Positions 61,365 to 64,000 of a stretch of 64,000 nucleotides of DNA are shown here, in pieces. The translations under genes and the position numbers were made by a program. Below the pieces are notes generated by a model. The model was not told where the DNA came from. It saw only the letters and a list, made by a program, of their open reading frames with translations, and did not search any database. Source of the stretch: Clostridium nigeriense. Lineage in GTDB: Bacteria; Bacillota; Clostridia; Clostridiales; Clostridiaceae. Positions within the stretch are counted from its first letter, which is position 1, and each line of letters starts with the position of its first letter. The stretch lies in the NCBI RefSeq assembly GCF_900086595.1, contig NZ_LT575472.1, positions 2,936,743 to 3,000,742 on the forward strand. Direction: 5' to 3'.

Positions 61365-63995
61365 TTATCTTTTATTTCTAACTTGAGCTTGTGCAGCTGC
61401 TAATCTAGCAAGTGGCACTCTAAATGGTGAACATGAAACATAGTCTAACCCAATGTTATGGCAGAATTCTACAGATGATGGATCTCCACCGTGCTCTCCA
61501 CATATTCCAACCTTAAGGTCACTCTTAACAGATCTACCTTTTTCAGTTGCTATTTTAACTAAAGCACCAACACCTGTTTGGTCAAGCTTAGCAAATGGAT
61601 CTTGCTCATAGATCTTCTTATCATAGTAGCTAGTTAAGAACTTAGCAGCATCATCTCTTGAGAATCCAAATGTCATTTGAGTTAAGTCATTTGTACCAAA
61701 TGAGAAGAAATCTGCTTCCTTAGCAATTTCATCAGCAGTTAATGCAGCTCTTGGGATTTCTATCATAGTACCTACTTTGTAGTCTATTTTAACTCCCTTT
61801 TCTTCCATTACAGCTTCTGCAGTCTTAACAACTACATCCTTAACATATTTTAATTCCTTAATTTCTCCAACAAGCGGAATCATTATTTCAGGAACTATGT
61901 CATAACCTTTTCTATTTTTAACATCTATAGCAGCTTCTATAACTGCTCTAGTTTGCATTTCAGCTATTTCTGGATAAGATACAGCTAATCTACATCCTCT
62001 ATGACCCATCATTGGGTTAAATTCATGTAATTCATCAACTGTAGCTTTTAAATCTTCAAAAGTTATATCTAAGTCATTAGCTAACTCTTGAATATCTTCA
62101 TCATTGTGTGGTAAGAACTCATGTAGTGGTGGATCTAAGAATCTTATAGTTGCTGGCATGCCTTCTAATGCTTCATAGATTCCAATAAAGTCTTCTCTTT
62201 GCATTGGAAGTAATTTATCAAGAGCCTTTCTTCTTTGCTCTTCATTTTTAGCAACTATCATTTCTCTAACTGCCATAATTCTATCTTCAGCAAAGAACAT
62301 ATGCTCTGTTCTACATAACCCAATACCTTCTGCTCCAAATTCTACTGCTTGCTTAGTATCTCTTGGAGAATCAGCATTAGTTCTAACCTTTAACTTTCTT
62401 ATTTCATCTGCCCATGCCATAAATATAGCAAAATGTCCTGATATTTCTGGTGTTACTGTATTAACAGCTTCCCCGTACACATTACCTGTTGCTCCATCTA
62501 TAGAAATATAATCATCCGCAGTATAAACTTTTCCATTAACTTCTAAAGTTTTAGCTTCTTCATTAACCTTTAAAGTTCCACATCCTGCTACACAGCAAGT
62601 TCCCATACCTCTAGCAACAACTGCTGCGTGAGAAGTCATTCCTCCTCTTACAGTTAAGATACCCTTAGCAGCTATCATACCCTCAATATCTTCTGGTGAA
62701 GTTTCTAGTCTTACTAAAACTACACTTTCACCCTTTTCATTTCTTTCCTTAGCTTCTTCAGCGGTAAATGCTATTTTACCACAAGCAGCTCCTGGTGATG
62801 CTGGAAGTCCCTTTGCTATTGGAGTAGCCTTCTTTAAATCACCTGTATGGAAAGTTGGATGAAGTAATGAATCAAGTTGAGTTGGCTCAACTTTTAATAT
62901 TGCTTCTTCCTTAGTTAGCATTCCTTCTTCAACTAAGTCAACAGCTATCTTTAATGCTGCTTGAGCTGTTCTCTTACCATTTCTAGTTTGTAGGAAGTAT
63001 AATTTTCCTTCCTCAATAGTTATTTCCATATCTTGCATATCTCTGTAGTGATTCTCTAATGTATGAACTATATCAGTAAATTGCTTATATATTTCAGGAT
63101 TTTGTTCTTCTAATTTTGAAATTGGAAGTGGTGTTCTAATACCAGCAACAACGTCTTCCCCTTGAGCATTCATTAAATATTCACCATATATTTTATTTTC
63201 TCCAGTTGCAGGGTCTCTTGAGAATACAACTCCTGTTCCTGAAGTTTCACCCTTATTACCAAATACCATTTCTTGAACGTTTACTGCTGTACCCCATTCT
63301 CCAGGAATATCATTTAATCTTCTATAAACAATAGCTCTTGGATTATTCCATGATCTAAATACAGCTGTTATGGATTCAATTAATTGAGTCTTAGGATCTT
63401 GTGGGAAGTTTTCTCCTCTTTCCTTTTTATAAAGATCCTTAAATCTTTCTACTAATACTTTTAAGTCATCCGCAGTTAAGTCAGTATCAACTTCAACACC
63501 TTTTTCTTCTTTCATTTCATCTATTAGATTTTCAAATAATCTCTTTTCAATATCCATAACAACATCAGAGAACATTTGAATAAATCTTCTATATGAATCA
63601 TATGCAAATCTTGGATTATTTGTTAAGTTTGCTATAGCAACTACTGATTCATCGTTTAAGCCAAGATTTAAAACTGTATCCATCATACCTGGCATTGAAG
63701 CTCTAGCACCTGATCTTACAGATACTAAAAGTGGATTAGTTAAGCTACCAAACTCTTTACCTGTAAGCTTTTCTAACTCAGCTATCTTTTGATGAATTTC
63801 TTCAATAATTTCTGGTGCAATTACTTTATTATCCTCGTAATATTTATTACAAGCTTCTGTAGTAACTGTAAACCCTTGTGGTACAGGAATTCCTAGTAGA
63901 ATCATTTCTGATAAATTTGCTCCTTTACCTCCTAGAAGGTTTTTCATTGACCCATTTCCTTCATTAAAAAGGTAAACATACTTCTTTTTCTCCAT
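61365..63995 (-). CDS. ppdK: Pyruvate, phosphate dikinase
   Basis: 876 residues, complete; the ATG is at 63993-63995 and only five bases precede it, so the ribosome site is outside the window. It interconverts pyruvate, ATP and Pi with PEP, AMP and PPi. An ATP-grasp N-terminus (GGKGANLSEMILLGIPVPQGFTV) is followed by the phosphohistidine domain RGGMTSHAAVVARGMGTCCVAG (His in TSHA) and the PEP/pyruvate barrel with GLCRTEHMFF and SFGTNDLTQMTFG and GICGEHGGDP. Length is standard. Confidence 0.97.
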   Translation of the reverse strand: MEKKKYVYLFNEGNGSMKNLLGGKGANLSEMILLGIPVPQGFTVTTEACNKYYEDNKVIAPEIIEEIHQKIAELEKLTGKEFGSLTNPLLVSVRSGARASMPGMMDTVLNLGLNDESVVAIANLTNNPRFAYDSYRRFIQMFSDVVMDIEKRLFENLIDEMKEEKGVEVDTDLTADDLKVLVERFKDLYKKERGENFPQDPKTQLIESITAVFRSWNNPRAIVYRRLNDIPGEWGTAVNVQEMVFGNKGETSGTGVVFSRDPATGENKIYGEYLMNAQGEDVVAGIRTPLPISKLEEQNPEIYKQFTDIVHTLENHYRDMQDMEITIEEGKLYFLQTRNGKRTAQAALKIAVDLVEEGMLTKEEAILKVEPTQLDSLLHPTFHTGDLKKATPIAKGLPASPGAACGKIAFTAEEAKERNEKGESVVLVRLETSPEDIEGMIAAKGILTVRGGMTSHAAVVARGMGTCCVAGCGTLKVNEEAKTLEVNGKVYTADDYISIDGATGNVYGEAVNTVTPEISGHFAIFMAWADEIRKLKVRTNADSPRDTKQAVEFGAEGIGLCRTEHMFFAEDRIMAVREMIVAKNEEQRRKALDKLLPMQREDFIGIYEALEGMPATIRFLDPPLHEFLPHNDEDIQELANDLDITFEDLKATVDELHEFNPMMGHRGCRLAVSYPEIAEMQTRAVIEAAIDVKNRKGYDIVPEIMIPLVGEIKELKYVKDVVVKTAEAVMEEKGVKIDYKVGTMIEIPRAALTADEIAKEADFFSFGTNDLTQMTFGFSRDDAAKFLTSYYDKKIYEQDPFAKLDQTGVGALVKIATEKGRSVKSDLKVGICGEHGGDPSSVEFCHNIGLDYVSCSPFRVPLARLAAAQAQVRNKR

Positions 63996-64000
63996 CTCAA

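Overview
The window looks like a chromosome segment of a low-GC, spore-forming, anaerobic Clostridium (sensu stricto type). Evidence: strong AT bias, AGGAGG-type ribosome sites with many TTG/GTG starts, a BofC-like and a CotS-like spore protein, T-box leaders, a tandem glycine riboswitch, a pyruvate phosphate dikinase and a pyruvate formate-lyase activase. No rRNA is present. There is one tRNA (Leu, GAG) and one RNase P RNA gene.

Layout. 1-3.3 kb: a cut hypothetical gene, an acyltransferase (plsC), a ComEC-like metallo-hydrolase and a YprB-like nuclease. 3.4-5.7 kb: Fur-boxed feoA-feoB plus a Cys-rich partner. 5.7-11.4 kb: AI-2E permease with no usual start codon, argS behind a T-box, a Ppx/GppA-HD protein, and a site-2-protease homologue that has lost its metal ligands. 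11.5-17.6 kb: an LCP cell-wall ligase with a 24-bp tandem-repeat tail, a BofC-like protein, a hydrolase, arginase, an exonuclease and pflA. 17.7-23.5 kb: a GNAT/DJ-1 fusion, then a regulator plus potABCD polyamine importer operon. 23.5-36.5 kb: ndk, acylphosphatase, glucosaminidase, riboswitch-controlled AGCS symporter, aspartate decarboxylase, leuA behind a T-box, a D-2-hydroxyacid dehydrogenase, a HAD phosphatase, a WYL regulator operon, tRNA-Leu and a nucleotide kinase. 36.5-43.7 kb: YhgE/Pip protein, GH8-like hydrolase plus K+ channel, galM, DUF1653 and an Old Yellow Enzyme.

Accessory region, 43.7-53.9 kb. A decayed gene, a four-repeat orphan CRISPR array with a type I-B-like repeat and no cas genes, two small membrane proteins and a PGN_0703-like putative nuclease lead up to a compact mobile element of about 7.0 kb inserted in the 3' end of rnpB. 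Its ends are a 30-bp direct repeat (46454-46483 and 53472-53501) copying the rnpB 3' terminus. The old rnpB terminator has been left 7 kb away, beyond the far repeat. Inside are a tyrosine integrase next to the rnpB junction, a serine resolvase behind a perfect-consensus promoter, an XRE regulator, a protein resembling phage small terminases, a coiled-coil protein, a winged-helix Rep-like protein beside iteron-like repeats, a zinc-ribbon membrane protein, and a stretch of about 470 nt with its own promoter, many hairpins and an intrinsic terminator that looks like a large structured noncoding RNA. There are no conjugation or virion genes, so a phage satellite or integrated plasmid-like element is the best reading. 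This element and its RNA are the most notable content of the window.

53.9-64 kb returns to core genes: a small membrane protein, the dgt-dnaG-rpoD-trmK-nif3-like block, a CotS-like kinase and ppdK. Several intergenic gaps hold short palindromic repeats; three of these share a conserved loop inside stems whose sequences differ.
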